Shown here one piece after another: positions 46,010 to 55,914 of a stretch of 64,000 nt of DNA. Below the pieces are notes generated by a model. The model did not search any database. It was not told the origin of the DNA and was given only the letters and a program-made list of their open reading frames with translations. Position 1 is the first letter of the stretch. Every line of letters begins with the position of its first letter. The position numbers were made by a program, and so were the translations under genes. Location of the stretch: NCBI RefSeq assembly GCF_004168585.1, contig NZ_PGVH01000029.1:139095-203094 (forward strand). The letters are read 5' to 3'. The stretch comes from Shewanella sp. OPT22 (lineage in GTDB: Bacteria; Pseudomonadota; Gammaproteobacteria; Enterobacterales; Shewanellaceae).

Positions 46010-47440
46010 ATGACAAATTTTAGTAGTATTTCGCCTTCTGAGCTGAATTCTGTCCCGAGAAAGGATCACTCTCTGTCGCAACTTTCTTTACATAAACTCA
46101 GTACTCCTCAGTTAAAAGGTCATCAACCTCTTACACTTAATGGAGCTCATTACTTTATTGACCCGTTATTAGTGCCAAAGGTTTCATCATCAACCACATT
46201 TGCGACATCCCAAGTAAACATTCATGCTCATAACCTCTTTGTGTTTTCCCCAGGATCTTTTCAAAATCTGTCACTAACACCTCAGTTTAAGCAACTTTTA
46301 ATGACCATGCCTCTCTTACCTGAGCATTCTGCTTTGCATTTTCTTGGGTTTGGCAATGTGAAAGGCTGCTACTTGTATTTCTACGGTAAAAAGTTCCAGA
46401 TCAACGAAAAAGCGTTCAATGATACAACTGTTGTGGTTGAGTTAGACTCATCGAGTAAGCAAGTCAAGCTAACAACAGTGCACTTTGTTGCTTCACTTCC
46501 ATTGATTGAGGCATCAAACTCATCTGTTTCGCTTAACCAAGCTCAAGGAAATCCTAATCACTCTTACTTTGCTCTGCTTAATTCTTTATTTAACAGAGTG
46601 ATTCAACGTCACGGTAACAGAACCGAGTTAACCCCTTCTAATAATCGACTTACTAAGCGCATTAGAAATTTAGGTGCTAGCAGTACTCAAAGCGAATTTA
46701 CTCAACAACAAAAGCCGCATGAGACAACTGCCCTAGCACATACACTGAAAATCCCTCATTTAGTGAACTTACAGTCTTGGCGCCACCTTCAATCAGAGCT
46801 CTCCGAAGTAACAGTATTTAGACCTGCGGATACAAGTTCAAGTACCACTTTGTCGTTCGCTCAATCCATTAAGTTTATCTGGCAGCTTTTGCTGCTAAAA
46901 AGTGACAATTCCAATGCAAATAGCTCATCTATTCAAGCTTTAAAGCAAAATTTATATTATCAACAACACATTGAGTTAGAAAAGATATTTGAGATTGATG
47001 ATTTACACGTTTTTGACAAAGTAAAAAACAAAATAATTCAGTATCAGTCTGCATCTCATTTCTCTGACGACAAGATATCTTGGTTCTTTGGGCTACCTTA
47101 CTGGCAACAAAATCAACTTGAATACTTTGAGGGGCATTACCTGCAGGAAAGAAATATTGATAATCATAATGATATGTATGCTTGGAAACTAACACTTAAG
47201 TTCAACATTAGTCTAGGCTCACTTCTCGTTACCGTTAAAAGTAATAACTCACAAGAGCTCAACATAGAGTTATCTTCTAATCACGCTGTACTCATTGACA
47301 AAATCAATGGATTTAAAAGTCATCTGATATCAAAATTCGAACCGATAGGGTTTAAAGTAAACTCAATAACCGTAATCCAAAAAGCGATACCAATAAGCTT
47401 ATTAACAGACGTGAACGCATTTATTAAGGTCTCCACATGA
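46010..47440 (+). CDS. FliK-like (hook-length control) family protein
   Basis: A 476-residue, Ser/Gln/Asn-rich protein with low-complexity N-terminal and middle parts. A compact C-terminal region of about 90 residues (WKLTLKFNISLGSLLVTVKS ... FEPIGFKVNSITVIQ) resembles the FliK Flg_hook domain. It is coupled by an ATGA overlap to a stand-alone FlhB C-terminal homologue, the natural partner of FliK. Its job, perhaps influencing the FlhB substrate switch or another export step, is inferred. No signal peptide, as expected for a flagellar export substrate or cytoplasmic factor. Confidence 0.6.
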   Translation: MTNFSSISPSELNSVPRKDHSLSQLSLHKLSTPQLKGHQPLTLNGAHYFIDPLLVPKVSSSTTFATSQVNIHAHNLFVFSPGSFQNLSLTPQFKQLLMTMPLLPEHSALHFLGFGNVKGCYLYFYGKKFQINEKAFNDTTVVVELDSSSKQVKLTTVHFVASLPLIEASNSSVSLNQAQGNPNHSYFALLNSLFNRVIQRHGNRTELTPSNNRLTKRIRNLGASSTQSEFTQQQKPHETTALAHTLKIPHLVNLQSWRHLQSELSEVTVFRPADTSSSTTLSFAQSIKFIWQLLLLKSDNSNANSSSIQALKQNLYYQQHIELEKIFEIDDLHVFDKVKNKIIQYQSASHFSDDKISWFFGLPYWQQNQLEYFEGHYLQERNIDNHNDMYAWKLTLKFNISLGSLLVTVKSNNSQELNIELSSNHAVLIDKINGFKSHLISKFEPIGFKVNSITVIQKAIPISLLTDVNAFIKVST

Positions 47441-47706
47441 CCGAACAACAAAAACAAGCTACAGCACTCACATATAGTGGAAAGGGTGCGCCCTTTGTCT
47501 CAGCTAAAGGCAAAGGTGTCATCGCTGCTGATATTATTGCGTTGGCAGAACAGGCTGGTGTGCATATACATCAAGATAAGCATTTGAGTGATTTTTTACA
47601 GACGTTAGATTTAGGCGAAGAAATACCGGAAGAGCTGTTTCGTTTGATCGCTGAGATTTTATCGTTTGTTTATATGCTGGAAGGAAAGGATCCTAGAGAT
47701 ATGTAA
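47437..47706 (+). CDS. FlhB C-terminal-domain homologue (FhlB-like)
   Basis: An 89-residue protein equivalent to the cytoplasmic domain of the export-gate component FlhB (ATALTYSGKGAPFVSAKGKG, IIALAEQAGVHIHQDKHLSD). The NPTH autocleavage motif of full FlhB is absent. Free-standing FlhB-like proteins can substitute for or modulate the cleaved FlhB domain. Coupled to the FliK-like gene by ATGA and convergent with the chemotaxis operon. Confidence 0.85.
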   Translation: MTEQQKQATALTYSGKGAPFVSAKGKGVIAADIIALAEQAGVHIHQDKHLSDFLQTLDLGEEIPEELFRLIAEILSFVYMLEGKDPRDM

Positions 47707-47732
47707 TACCCAATTTGGGTGGGCATTACATA
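47701..47732. terminator. Hairpin between convergent flagellar genes
   Basis: ATGTAAT-ACCCA-ATT-TGGGT-GGGC-ATTACAT forms a stem of about twelve pairs with a four-base bulge, at the end of the FlhB-like gene and facing the DUF2802 gene. On the plus strand an A-rich run follows, so it is a better terminator from the minus side only if the bulge is tolerated. Confidence 0.4.
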
Positions 47733-47742
47733 AAGAAAAAGT

Positions 47743-48153
47743 TTATGCTTCTTGTTTCGCACCATGCAGTCGAATTAATAGCTCTGCTTCTGCACGCGGT
47801 AACTCACACTCAGCAACAATTTCCTTGATATCTGCACCAAGTGAAACCATTTTCATGGCTCGAGTATACATTCTTGATTGTGGTTCTTCTTGCTCAGCTT
47901 CATCAAGTCGAGCTTCATACTGTTTTAACTTCTTTTCAAGCTCTATCACTCGACGTCCAACACCAATCGTTCCATTACGAAGCTCTTGAAGTTCTTTCTT
48001 AAAGATATCTCTTTGTTTCTCAGTATCTTTAACTAGAGTGGTTAGCGCATCTACTTTAGAACGCTGCTTGCCAATTTGCTTTTGCAAATATAAAACGAGA
48101 CCAAGGCAAGCAGTGGCATAAAACAAGGCTGCAATTAATAACTCATTTCCCAT
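47743..48153 (-). CDS. DUF2802 membrane-anchored coiled-coil protein
   Basis: A 136-residue protein with one N-terminal membrane helix (about residues 5-22), a coiled coil (25-90) and a C-terminal DUF2802 helix-turn-helix-like segment (MVSLGADIKEIVAECELPRA). It is the last gene of the flagellar/chemotaxis operon, a position kept in Alteromonadales and Vibrio. The layout resembles SwrB of Bacillus, a flagellar assembly factor, but this is only an architectural parallel. Confidence 0.75.
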   Translation of the reverse strand: MGNELLIAALFYATACLGLVLYLQKQIGKQRSKVDALTTLVKDTEKQRDIFKKELQELRNGTIGVGRRVIELEKKLKQYEARLDEAEQEEPQSRMYTRAMKMVSLGADIKEIVAECELPRAEAELLIRLHGAKQEA

Positions 48154-48195
48154 TATTTACGCCCGCTCCCTAATAAAAATACTTCACAAACTGAA

Positions 48196-48687
48196 TTATA
48201 GTTGAGCGATTTCATTCCACTCTTCATCTGATAGAAGTTTATCAAGATCAACCAAAATTAATAGCTCTTCACCGCGATTACTTACACCCTGAATAAACTT
48301 AGCACTTTCTTCAGTACCAACATTAGGTGCATTATCAATTTCAGAACCCTTAAGATAAACCACTTCCGCTACGCTATCGACAAGAATACCAATAACTTGC
48401 TTTTCGGCTTCAATAATCACAATACGCGTTGCATCATCAACTTCAGCACTTGGCAAACCAAATCGTGCACGTGTATCGATAACGGTTACAACATTACCAC
48501 GTAGATTAATAATACCTAATACATAGTGAGGAGCACCGGGTACAGGTGCAATTTCGCTATAGCGCAATACTTCTTGGACTTGCATTACATTGATGCCATA
48601 GGTTTCATTATCGAGCCTAAATGTCACCCATTGCAGCACTGAATCATCCTTGCTGGCAGATACAGCTAAATTTTTTGAATCTGTCAT
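48196..48687 (-). CDS. cheW: Chemotaxis adaptor CheW
   Basis: A 163-residue CheW-domain protein (WVTFRLDNETYGINVMQVQE, VLGIINLRGNVVTVIDTR) linking chemoreceptors to the CheA kinase. Follows the ParP-like gene by seven bases. Confidence 0.95.
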   Translation of the reverse strand: MTDSKNLAVSASKDDSVLQWVTFRLDNETYGINVMQVQEVLRYSEIAPVPGAPHYVLGIINLRGNVVTVIDTRARFGLPSAEVDDATRIVIIEAEKQVIGILVDSVAEVVYLKGSEIDNAPNVGTEESAKFIQGVSNRGEELLILVDLDKLLSDEEWNEIAQL

Positions 48688-48694
48688 AGTTACC

Positions 48695-49429
48695 TCAATT
48701 AATCGAATCTTGACAATTTAGACCCTTATCCAACATTTGGATCAAAGCATCAACATTTAAAATTCCGCACATTTTATCTTTGACCACGCCAGCAAGCCAT
48801 GGTCTTTTTCCTGTTTTTTGGCGCCAGTTCACTTTTGACTTATCAATGGTGTCAGCGCTCATGAGTGATTCACACGCTAAGCCCCAATCACTGCCCTCTA
48901 ATAATACAACATACTGGTAACTTATGCTGGCTTTAAGTTCATCAGTATATTTTTCTGGCATGACCCAAGCCGCAGTGTCCACAACATTCACATTCTGCTC
49001 ACGATTCATTTGGACACCGTTAAACCAAGTAGGCCTTCCCAGTATATTGGTACAATTGGCAGAGTTAATAATTCCACCAAGGTTCACTAAAGGAACTGCC
49101 AGTACTAAACCTGCGACAGAAAAATATAAGACCTGAAATTCTTCATCTAATATATCGGCAAGAAGTGGCTTTGTTTCAGGCTTTATTTCAACTTTTTCAA
49201 CAATGACTTCTTCTGTAGCAAAAGAGACTTCTGCTTTATCAGTGGCTTCGTCTACTACTGTTTTTGTCTCAGTTGGAATCGTGGAGAGTAACGCTTGTAA
49301 CTCTTGATCCTTTTGTTGTTTGATTTCTTTTTCTTCTGGCTCAGCAAAACTGAGCTTCTGACTCGTTTTAGTGTCTTTTAAAAGAACAGAAAAGAAATCA
49401 ACAACGGTGTCATCAACTTTATTAACCAT
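48695..49429 (-). CDS. parP: CheW-domain protein, ParP-like
   Basis: A 244-residue protein. The first 100 residues are charged and low-complexity. The C-terminal 140 form a CheW-like domain (VLYFSVAGLVLAVPLVNLGG, then LAGVVKDKMCGILNVDALIQ). In Vibrio, ParP with an equivalent layout (AIF domain) links polar chemoreceptor arrays to ParC and CheA. It is next to the parC-like gene, overlapping it by eight bases. I start it at the ATG 49429 with AAGAG eight bases upstream rather than the GTG three codons earlier. Confidence 0.85.
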   Translation of the reverse strand: MVNKVDDTVVDFFSVLLKDTKTSQKLSFAEPEEKEIKQQKDQELQALLSTIPTETKTVVDEATDKAEVSFATEEVIVEKVEIKPETKPLLADILDEEFQVLYFSVAGLVLAVPLVNLGGIINSANCTNILGRPTWFNGVQMNREQNVNVVDTAAWVMPEKYTDELKASISYQYVVLLEGSDWGLACESLMSADTIDKSKVNWRQKTGKRPWLAGVVKDKMCGILNVDALIQMLDKGLNCQDSIN

Positions 49430-50204
49430 TACCCACACTCTTTGAATTCAGATAAGTTAATAAGTCACTGTATGCCTTAACACCTCGGCTGTTAGATACA
49501 TAATGCGAAGCTGGCAAATGCGCCAAACTTGCATCACGAAATTTTGTATCTACGGGAATCACATTCTGCCAAAGTGTATTTTCATAGTTTTCTTGTAATT
49601 CCTTTAATGCTTGCGGGGAAGCTTTTGTTCTTTTATCGAACATCGTTGGCACAATAGTATATTGATAACGAGTATTTTGAGAACGTCCCATCAACACCAT
49701 GGTTTTCACCATTCGATTTAAGCCTTTTAATGCTAAAAATTCCGTTTGAACGGGAATAATAATATGTTCACAACACGCTAAAGCATTAACCATCAGAACA
49801 CCAAGTACAGGTGGACAATCCACAAGTACATAATCGTAATTACTTTCGATCAAGGCCAAAATTCGCTTTAATACCAGCCCCATGCCATCAACATGACCCA
49901 GCTTTCTGTCTACTGTAGCCAAAGCCATCGTTGCAGGAAGTAAATCTAAATGCTCGACTGACGTGGGTACAATTTGGCAGGTAATTTTATCAAGTGTGAG
50001 TTGATCGTGGGCTTCAAATAAATCATAAAGAGAACCAGGGACTTCTTCAGGATCTACACCTAAGTAATAGCCCAGCGAAGCATGAGGATCTGTATCAATA
50101 ACCAATACTCGCTTACCCTGCTTTACTAATACGCCTGCAAGGGTCACGACGGTCGTTGTCTTACCTACACCGCCTTTTTGATTAGCTATAGTCCAAACTT
50201 TCAC
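49422..50204 (-). CDS. parC: ParA-family ATPase, ParC-like
   Basis: A 260-residue ParA/MinD-type ATPase. It has the deviant Walker A KGGVGKTTT near residue 10, DTDPHASLGYYLG and DCPPVLGVL. Position between cheB and a CheW-domain gene matches Vibrio ParC, which recruits chemotaxis arrays to the cell pole and helps segregate them. Not the topoisomerase subunit of the same name. Confidence 0.88.
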   Translation of the reverse strand: MKVWTIANQKGGVGKTTTVVTLAGVLVKQGKRVLVIDTDPHASLGYYLGVDPEEVPGSLYDLFEAHDQLTLDKITCQIVPTSVEHLDLLPATMALATVDRKLGHVDGMGLVLKRILALIESNYDYVLVDCPPVLGVLMVNALACCEHIIIPVQTEFLALKGLNRMVKTMVLMGRSQNTRYQYTIVPTMFDKRTKASPQALKELQENYENTLWQNVIPVDTKFRDASLAHLPASHYVSNSRGVKAYSDLLTYLNSKSVGNG

Positions 50205-50220
50205 TTAGGGATTCCCGCAG

Positions 50221-50634
50221 TCATTCTTGTCTTGTTGTTACCCTAATCCCACCATGAGGTAACTTGTAGGTTTTGATTTCTTTACTACCAAAATCAGTAA
50301 CCGAAGCTTGAACTTTAATCCGCTCTATCCTCTTTTCAGAAGACGTTGGCTTCGGCTGAACAACATCCTGGTTGCTCATATCATTACGTTTCTTGTGTCT
50401 TAGTAGAGAATCTATTGATTCAGGATGAGACTTTAGCCACTCACTCAGTGCATCAGATTGTTCATCAGGTACCATCAACAAAATTTGTGACTCCCTGAGT
50501 GACTTAACCTCATTTTTCAATTTCGAATTTTTATTTCTTAGATCAAAATATAGCGCAGAAACAGATAAAAAAGCTGTCGTTAATAAAAATAACGCCAGCT
50601 TAAGATAAATGCCACCTGAACTTGTACTAGCCAC
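50221..50634 (-). CDS. Small membrane-anchored protein of the chemotaxis operon
   Basis: A 137-residue protein with one N-terminal membrane helix (about residues 10-28), a coiled-coil-prone segment (30-50) and a charged C-terminal part. No known domain recognised. It overlaps cheB by eight bases and precedes parC by 16, so it belongs to the operon. A role in localisation of the chemotaxis array is possible but unproved. Confidence 0.6.
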   Translation of the reverse strand: MASTSSGGIYLKLALFLLTTAFLSVSALYFDLRNKNSKLKNEVKSLRESQILLMVPDEQSDALSEWLKSHPESIDSLLRHKKRNDMSNQDVVQPKPTSSEKRIERIKVQASVTDFGSKEIKTYKLPHGGIRVTTRQE

Positions 50635-51754
50635 TGGCAGATTCTTTTAAAATGGCATCAGCCATACTATCAAGAGGAATTGATTTGCTTGACAAGCCTG
50701 CATTAGTTACCGCTTGCGGCATACCATAGACCACACAACTAGCTTCATCTTGAGCCCAAATAGTTGAGCCTGCAGACTTAAGCAATCTTGCACCTTCTCT
50801 TCCATCAGCTCCCATTCCAGTAAGCACAACAGAAAGCACGTCACCAGCAAACGCTTTGGCCGCTGAAGCAAAAGTGATGTCTACGCTGGGTTTGTAGTTC
50901 ATATCTTCTTTACCAACCAATACTTTTAAGCGACCGTGAGAACCACTTCTGTCCACCATCATCTGCATGCCACCTGGTGCTAAATAAGCGCAACCTGGCT
51001 TTAATAGATCACCATTCTCAGCCTCTTTGACTTCGATTTTGCACAAACTGTTTAATCGACCAGCAAAAGCTGGTGTAAACGCTGCAGGCATATGTTGAAC
51101 AAGTAAAATTGGATGCGGATAATTCGCAGGAATTTGAGTGAGAATTCGTTGTAATGCAACAGGGCCACCCGTCGAAGTACCAATAACCAACAATTTATAA
51201 CGTTTACCACTGGCTTTTATTACCACTTTAGGTGCAGGAGTATCATCTACATCGGTTTTAGCACCAACAGTCGAAAAGCGCTGGCTCAACGGTCGAGTTG
51301 TTGGTTTTATTTCAGCTTTTTTTGTTATTGGCGTTCGTGGCATACGCCTGAATAAACGACGCTGTCCTAACTCTTTTACTTTTTGCTGTAATAGGCGTAT
51401 TGCTTCATCACGATTGGTCGCAATATCTTCAAATTTCTTTGGTAAAAAATCCAACGCACCTGCATCTAATGCATCAAGCGTTGCTTGTGCACCATCATGG
51501 GTGAGTGAAGAAAACATTAGAATCGGCGTAGGGTTTTCCGCCATGATCTCTCTAACTGCTGTAATACCATCCATGATCGGCATTTCGATATCCATGGTGA
51601 TTACATTAGGTTTAAGCTCTGCAACTTTTTTTGTTGCATCCAAACCATTAGTTGCAGCTCCAACGACTTCCAGTCTTGGATCTTGGGAGAGTATTTCACT
51701 GACTCGACGTCGAAAAAAACTTGAATCATCGACGACTAAAACTTTAATAGTCAT
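50627..51754 (-). CDS. cheB: Chemotaxis methylesterase CheB
   Basis: A 375-residue protein with an N-terminal receiver ([25 protein letters not shown]), a linker of about 60 residues and a C-terminal methylesterase. Catalytic Ser is in GTSTGGPVA, His in VQHMPAAFT and Asp in [11 protein letters not shown]. It removes methyl groups from chemoreceptors when phosphorylated by CheA, driving adaptation. The matching cheR is not in the window. Confidence 0.95.
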   Translation of the reverse strand: MTIKVLVVDDSSFFRRRVSEILSQDPRLEVVGAATNGLDATKKVAELKPNVITMDIEMPIMDGITAVREIMAENPTPILMFSSLTHDGAQATLDALDAGALDFLPKKFEDIATNRDEAIRLLQQKVKELGQRRLFRRMPRTPITKKAEIKPTTRPLSQRFSTVGAKTDVDDTPAPKVVIKASGKRYKLLVIGTSTGGPVALQRILTQIPANYPHPILLVQHMPAAFTPAFAGRLNSLCKIEVKEAENGDLLKPGCAYLAPGGMQMMVDRSGSHGRLKVLVGKEDMNYKPSVDITFASAAKAFAGDVLSVVLTGMGADGREGARLLKSAGSTIWAQDEASCVVYGMPQAVTNAGLSSKSIPLDSMADAILKESASG

Positions 51755-51823
51755 TTAAATCCTTTTAGATACAAAAGCACCTGACTTTTCAGGCGCTTAT
51801 CATTTTTCTATTTTGTGTATCTT

Positions 51824-54022
51824 TTATTTTCGATTTGCGTAATGCTTGAGTAAACCAGGCACATCTAAAATTAACGCAATTCCACCATCTGAAGTTATTG
51901 TAGCACCAGCCATCCCAGGAGTGCCATGTAATAGCGTACCTAATGGCTTAATTACAACTTCTTCTTGTCCAATCAATGCATCAACAACAAAACCAATTTG
52001 AATGGTACCAAGTTGAACAATTACAACATGGCCATGTTGTTTATCACCATGTCTAAAAGCAGTATTTCGATGTAGCCAATGTTCAAGATAAAATAGTGGT
52101 ACTGCTTTCTCACGCACAATAACAGTCAATTGACCATCGACGACATTGGTTTTGGTCAAGTCTAAGTGGAAAATCTCATTAACACTAGAAAGTGGCAATG
52201 CAAAAGTTTGCTCAGCAACGTCTACCATTAAGGTTGGCATGATGGCCAACGTTAAAGGTACCTTAATTTCTAATACCGTACCTATGCCTCGTTGAGAGTC
52301 GATATGAACAGTACCATTAAGCTGGGTGATACGTGTCTTAACTACGTCCATACCCACACCACGACCTGAAATATCAGATATTTCTACTTTAGTAGAAAAA
52401 CCAGGAGCAAAAATGAGATTATAAGCTTCATTATCTGACATACGTGCAGCTGAATCTTCATCAAGTACACCACGACTAATAGCAATCTGCTTTAGCTTCT
52501 CAGCATCCATACCTGCACCATCATCTTCAATTTTAAGAAGAATGTGGTCACCCTCTTGGCTTGCAGATAGAGTAATTGTGCCAGTTCTTGACTTATTATT
52601 CGCTTCTCGCTCATCAGGCATTTCAATGCCGTGATCCACTGAGTTTCGAACTAAATGAACCAGCGGATCAGCAAGTGCTTCAACTAAGTTTTTATCTAGG
52701 TCGGTATCTTCACCAACCATTATAAGGTTGATGTCTTTATTGAGGGTTCGAGCAAGATCTCGAACAACACGAGGGAAACGGCCAAATACTTTCTTAATTG
52801 GCTGCATTCGTGTTTTCATTACCGCACCTTGTAGATCTGCAGTAACTAAATCTAAGTTTGCTAACGCTTTAGACATTTCTTCGTCATCTCGATTGACACC
52901 AAGACTGACGAGGCGATTACGAACCAATACCAGTTCACCCACCATATTCATGATCTGATCTAAACGTGCAGTATCAACACGAACCGTTGTTTCTGCCTGA
53001 GCACCACCTGCAGCTCTTGCTGGAGCGTCCTTTTTAGGCGCTTCTTTTTTAGGTTGGGCTACTTTTTTCGAAACTGGTTTCTTGGCTTCTACGCTTTTAG
53101 GGGCTACGGGACTTTTTTCAGTCTTAACGGCTTGAGTTTCTATCTCAGGAACGGTCGGTGCAGCTTGTTGATTAGTACTTGGACTTGGACTCGCACTCTT
53201 GCCATGCAATTCATCTAATAATGCTTCAAATTCATCATCGCTAATTTCATCGTCTGATTTTGATTCAACAGTGTTAGAAGCACTATCTGACTCCGCTTTA
53301 ACCGGCTCCGACATTTCTGCTTTAAAGCCGCCTTTGCCATGTAAGTCATCAAGCAATGCTTCAAATTCATCATCAGTAATATCAGTTGATGCAAGAGATT
53401 CAGCTGAAGTTTGGGGCACTGATTCAACAGTTGAACTTCCCGCTGCGCTAGGAGCGTTACCTGAACCATGAAGCGCATCTAATAAGGCATCGAATTCAGA
53501 TTCAGTGATATCATCAATTGAATCACTACTCTCATCAGTGATAGTTTCAGGCTGCTCATGAGTAACTTCTGGTTCTGGCTCAGGTTCTTCTTCAACTACA
53601 GTCTGATCGTCACCGACTTCAGATGGCAGTGGCTCACCTGAACTTAATATTTTAAGAACAGCAAGCAGCTCATCTGAAGCAGGATCTTGTTCTTCACCCG
53701 CTTGAGTTTGCCCAAACATCGAATTAATTGCGTCTACAGCTTGTAGAATAACGTCCATTAATTCTGCTGTTACACTACGTTGACCCGTGCGAAGTAAATC
53801 GAAGGTATTCTCAGCTTCATGACAAACGTCAACCATTGGCGTTAAGCTTAAAAAGCCCGCACCACCTTTAACGGTATGGAATCCACGGAAAATGGCATTA
53901 AGCAGATCTGTATCGTCAGGGTTGTTTTCCAGATCGACTAATTGTTCTTGTAATAGCTCTAGAATTTCACCAGCTTCGATCAGAAAATCTTGGAGAATTT
54001 CTTCATCAACTGAAAACGACAT
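51824..54022 (-). CDS. cheA: Chemotaxis histidine kinase CheA
   Basis: A 732-residue kinase. The P1 HPt domain has the phosphorylated His49 in FRGFHTVKGG. The dimerisation domain (MNMVGELVLVRNRL), the ATPase domain (LVRNSVDHGIEMP, DDGAGMD) and the CheW-like P5 domain follow. Between P1 and P3 lies a long acidic, Ala/Pro/Lys-rich linker with three copies of DEFEALLDxLHG-type motif (near residues 170-187, 212-230 and 256-274), possibly a localisation module. It phosphorylates CheY and CheB. Some forms carry a P2 domain here; none is evident. Confidence 0.95.
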   Translation of the reverse strand: MSFSVDEEILQDFLIEAGEILELLQEQLVDLENNPDDTDLLNAIFRGFHTVKGGAGFLSLTPMVDVCHEAENTFDLLRTGQRSVTAELMDVILQAVDAINSMFGQTQAGEEQDPASDELLAVLKILSSGEPLPSEVGDDQTVVEEEPEPEPEVTHEQPETITDESSDSIDDITESEFDALLDALHGSGNAPSAAGSSTVESVPQTSAESLASTDITDDEFEALLDDLHGKGGFKAEMSEPVKAESDSASNTVESKSDDEISDDEFEALLDELHGKSASPSPSTNQQAAPTVPEIETQAVKTEKSPVAPKSVEAKKPVSKKVAQPKKEAPKKDAPARAAGGAQAETTVRVDTARLDQIMNMVGELVLVRNRLVSLGVNRDDEEMSKALANLDLVTADLQGAVMKTRMQPIKKVFGRFPRVVRDLARTLNKDINLIMVGEDTDLDKNLVEALADPLVHLVRNSVDHGIEMPDEREANNKSRTGTITLSASQEGDHILLKIEDDGAGMDAEKLKQIAISRGVLDEDSAARMSDNEAYNLIFAPGFSTKVEISDISGRGVGMDVVKTRITQLNGTVHIDSQRGIGTVLEIKVPLTLAIMPTLMVDVAEQTFALPLSSVNEIFHLDLTKTNVVDGQLTVIVREKAVPLFYLEHWLHRNTAFRHGDKQHGHVVIVQLGTIQIGFVVDALIGQEEVVIKPLGTLLHGTPGMAGATITSDGGIALILDVPGLLKHYANRK

Positions 54023-54037
54023 GCAATTGACTCCTTG

Positions 54038-54775
54038 TTAGAATCCCAGACTTGATAGCAAGTCATCGACTTCATCTTGTCCAGTGACAACATCTTCCCT
54101 TGTATCGGCATTAACAATCGGACCTTCAGCTTCAATTTTATTTATTGTGGAAGGATTTTCGTTTTCATTCGATTGTTCACCGAAAATGGTTAACATTGAA
54201 ATTAAGTTACTCTCGACTTCATGCACAAGAGTAATGACCCTTCGGATCATCTGCCCCGTTAAATCTTGGAAATCTTGTGCCATCAGTATTTGATTTAAAA
54301 GATCTCTCAAACGTACTGAATCATGACCACTTCGCTGCATCATATCTTGGATATCAAAACACAACTTTTTAAAGTTTTGTAAATCCAAATCACGACGCAT
54401 CAACCTATCCCATTGAGGTTGAACATTATTGATATTGGTAATTAACGCATTAGCGAGAGGAAGAGACTCTTCGACAGCATCCATCGTCTTGTTCGCAGCT
54501 TGCTCAGTCATATCAATAACGTAATTCAAACGCTCTTTAGCATCAGGAATATCGGTATTGGTTAACTCTTTAAGACGATTATCAACTTGGAATTCAATCA
54601 GAGCACTATGAAGTTGGCGAGTTAGTTTGCCAATTTCATCATATAGATCTTTTTGAAGAGGAGAAGCCAACTCTTTAAGCAGCTCATCAGCTTTGTGTTG
54701 CTCACCAGCAGAGAGCAACTCAACAAGCTCTTGAGCTTGCCCAAGGCTAATTAGCCCTGTGATTTCTGCCTGCAT
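54038..54775 (-). CDS. cheZ: Chemotaxis phosphatase CheZ
   Basis: A 245-residue helical protein that dephosphorylates CheY-P. The catalytic patch AQDFQDLTGQMIRR contains the Asp and Gln equivalent to E. coli D143/Q147. The C-terminal VDDLLSSLGF is the CheY-binding tail. Thirteen bases after cheY. Confidence 0.94.
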   Translation of the reverse strand: MQAEITGLISLGQAQELVELLSAGEQHKADELLKELASPLQKDLYDEIGKLTRQLHSALIEFQVDNRLKELTNTDIPDAKERLNYVIDMTEQAANKTMDAVEESLPLANALITNINNVQPQWDRLMRRDLDLQNFKKLCFDIQDMMQRSGHDSVRLRDLLNQILMAQDFQDLTGQMIRRVITLVHEVESNLISMLTIFGEQSNENENPSTINKIEAEGPIVNADTREDVVTGQDEVDDLLSSLGF

Positions 54776-54788
54776 AGCTCATCCTTGA

Positions 54789-55172
54789 TTAGCCTAGTCG
54801 TTCGAAGATTTTATCTAGCTTCTCTTTAAGCGTTGCAGCAGTAAAAGGTTTTACAACATAACCATTAACTCCTGCTTGCGCTGCAGCAATGATTTGTTCA
54901 CGCTTAGCTTCAGCTGTAACCATCAAAACAGGAATGTTCTTTAACTTATCATCAGCACGAATGGCTTTTAATAGGTCAATACCCTGCATACCAGGCATAT
55001 TCCAGTCCGTTACAACGAAGTCAAAGTCACCCTTTTGTAACATTGGCAAAGCGGTTGTTCCATCGTCTGCTTCTTGGGTATTGTTGAACCCCAAATCACG
55101 CAACAAGTTCTTAATGATACGTCTCATCGTCGAAAAGTCGTCAACGATTAAGATTTTCATATTCTTGTCCAA
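54789..55172 (-). CDS. cheY: Chemotaxis response regulator CheY
   Basis: A 127-residue single-domain receiver ([13 protein letters not shown], phosphorylated Asp56 in [10 protein letters not shown], Thr in VMVTAEAK, Lys in YVVKPFT). CheY-P binds the flagellar switch and changes rotation. Confidence 0.96.
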   Translation of the reverse strand: MDKNMKILIVDDFSTMRRIIKNLLRDLGFNNTQEADDGTTALPMLQKGDFDFVVTDWNMPGMQGIDLLKAIRADDKLKNIPVLMVTAEAKREQIIAAAQAGVNGYVVKPFTAATLKEKLDKIFERLG

Positions 55173-55194
55173 GGTTTCCTCCAGGTAACTCTAT

Positions 55195-55914
55195 TTATTC
55201 TTGCGTCCAGTCTCGTAGCTTACTTTTGAGTCGCATCATCGCTTGACTCATAATTTGGCTTACACGTGATTCACTCACTTCGAGAACGGCGCCAATTTCT
55301 TTTAAATTCAAGGCCTCATCATAATAAAGTGACAAGACCAATGCATCTCTTTCTGGCAATTGTTTGATCCCTTCGACTAAAGCATGCTGAAAATGCTCAT
55401 TCGTTAAAGAATCAAAAGTTTCATCCTCTGGCGTATTCTCAGTTGAAATCACATCTTGTGATACACCTATGTCATCCATCCCGATAACTTTTCCTGAGGA
55501 TACATCATTCAGAATTTGGTGATATTCATCTATCGATAGGTTGAGTTCTGCCGCAATCTCTTGAACAGTAGCTTCACGGCCTAACTCTTGTTCTAATTTT
55601 TCTATTGCTTGAGAAACCATACGATGATTACGATGTACCGAACGGGGTACCCAATCACCTTTACGAATTTCATCAAGCATAGCACCACGAATGCGGATCC
55701 CGGCGAACGTTTCAAACTTTGCGCCTTTAGAACCATCAAATTTCGAGGATGCTTCGAGTAACCCCATCATGCCAGCTTGCAGTAAATCATCAAGTTGAAC
55801 AGATGCTGGTAGTCTCGCCAATAAATGATGAGCGATTTTCTTAACCAACGGGGCATACTGTTCGACTGTCGATGTTTTATCGTCAAAACTAGTATACGCA
55901 GCGGCTTTATTCAC
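55195..55914 (-). CDS. fliA: Flagellar sigma factor FliA (sigma-28)
   Basis: A 239-residue sigma factor of the FliA class (YAPLVKKIAHHLLARLP, DDLLQAGMMGLLEA, GAMLDEIRKGDWVPRSV, ESRVSQIMSQAM). It directs late flagellar and chemotaxis genes such as receptors. Its start overlaps the flhG stop by eight bases. Confidence 0.96.
   Translation of the reverse strand: MNKAAAYTSFDDKTSTVEQYAPLVKKIAHHLLARLPASVQLDDLLQAGMMGLLEASSKFDGSKGAKFETFAGIRIRGAMLDEIRKGDWVPRSVHRNHRMVSQAIEKLEQELGREATVQEIAAELNLSIDEYHQILNDVSSGKVIGMDDIGVSQDVISTENTPEDETFDSLTNEHFQHALVEGIKQLPERDALVLSLYYDEALNLKEIGAVLEVSESRVSQIMSQAMMRLKSKLRDWTQE

Noticed and set aside
53215-53478. ORFs in other frames over the CheA linker
   Set aside because: They arise from the low-complexity, repeated linker coding sequence of cheA.
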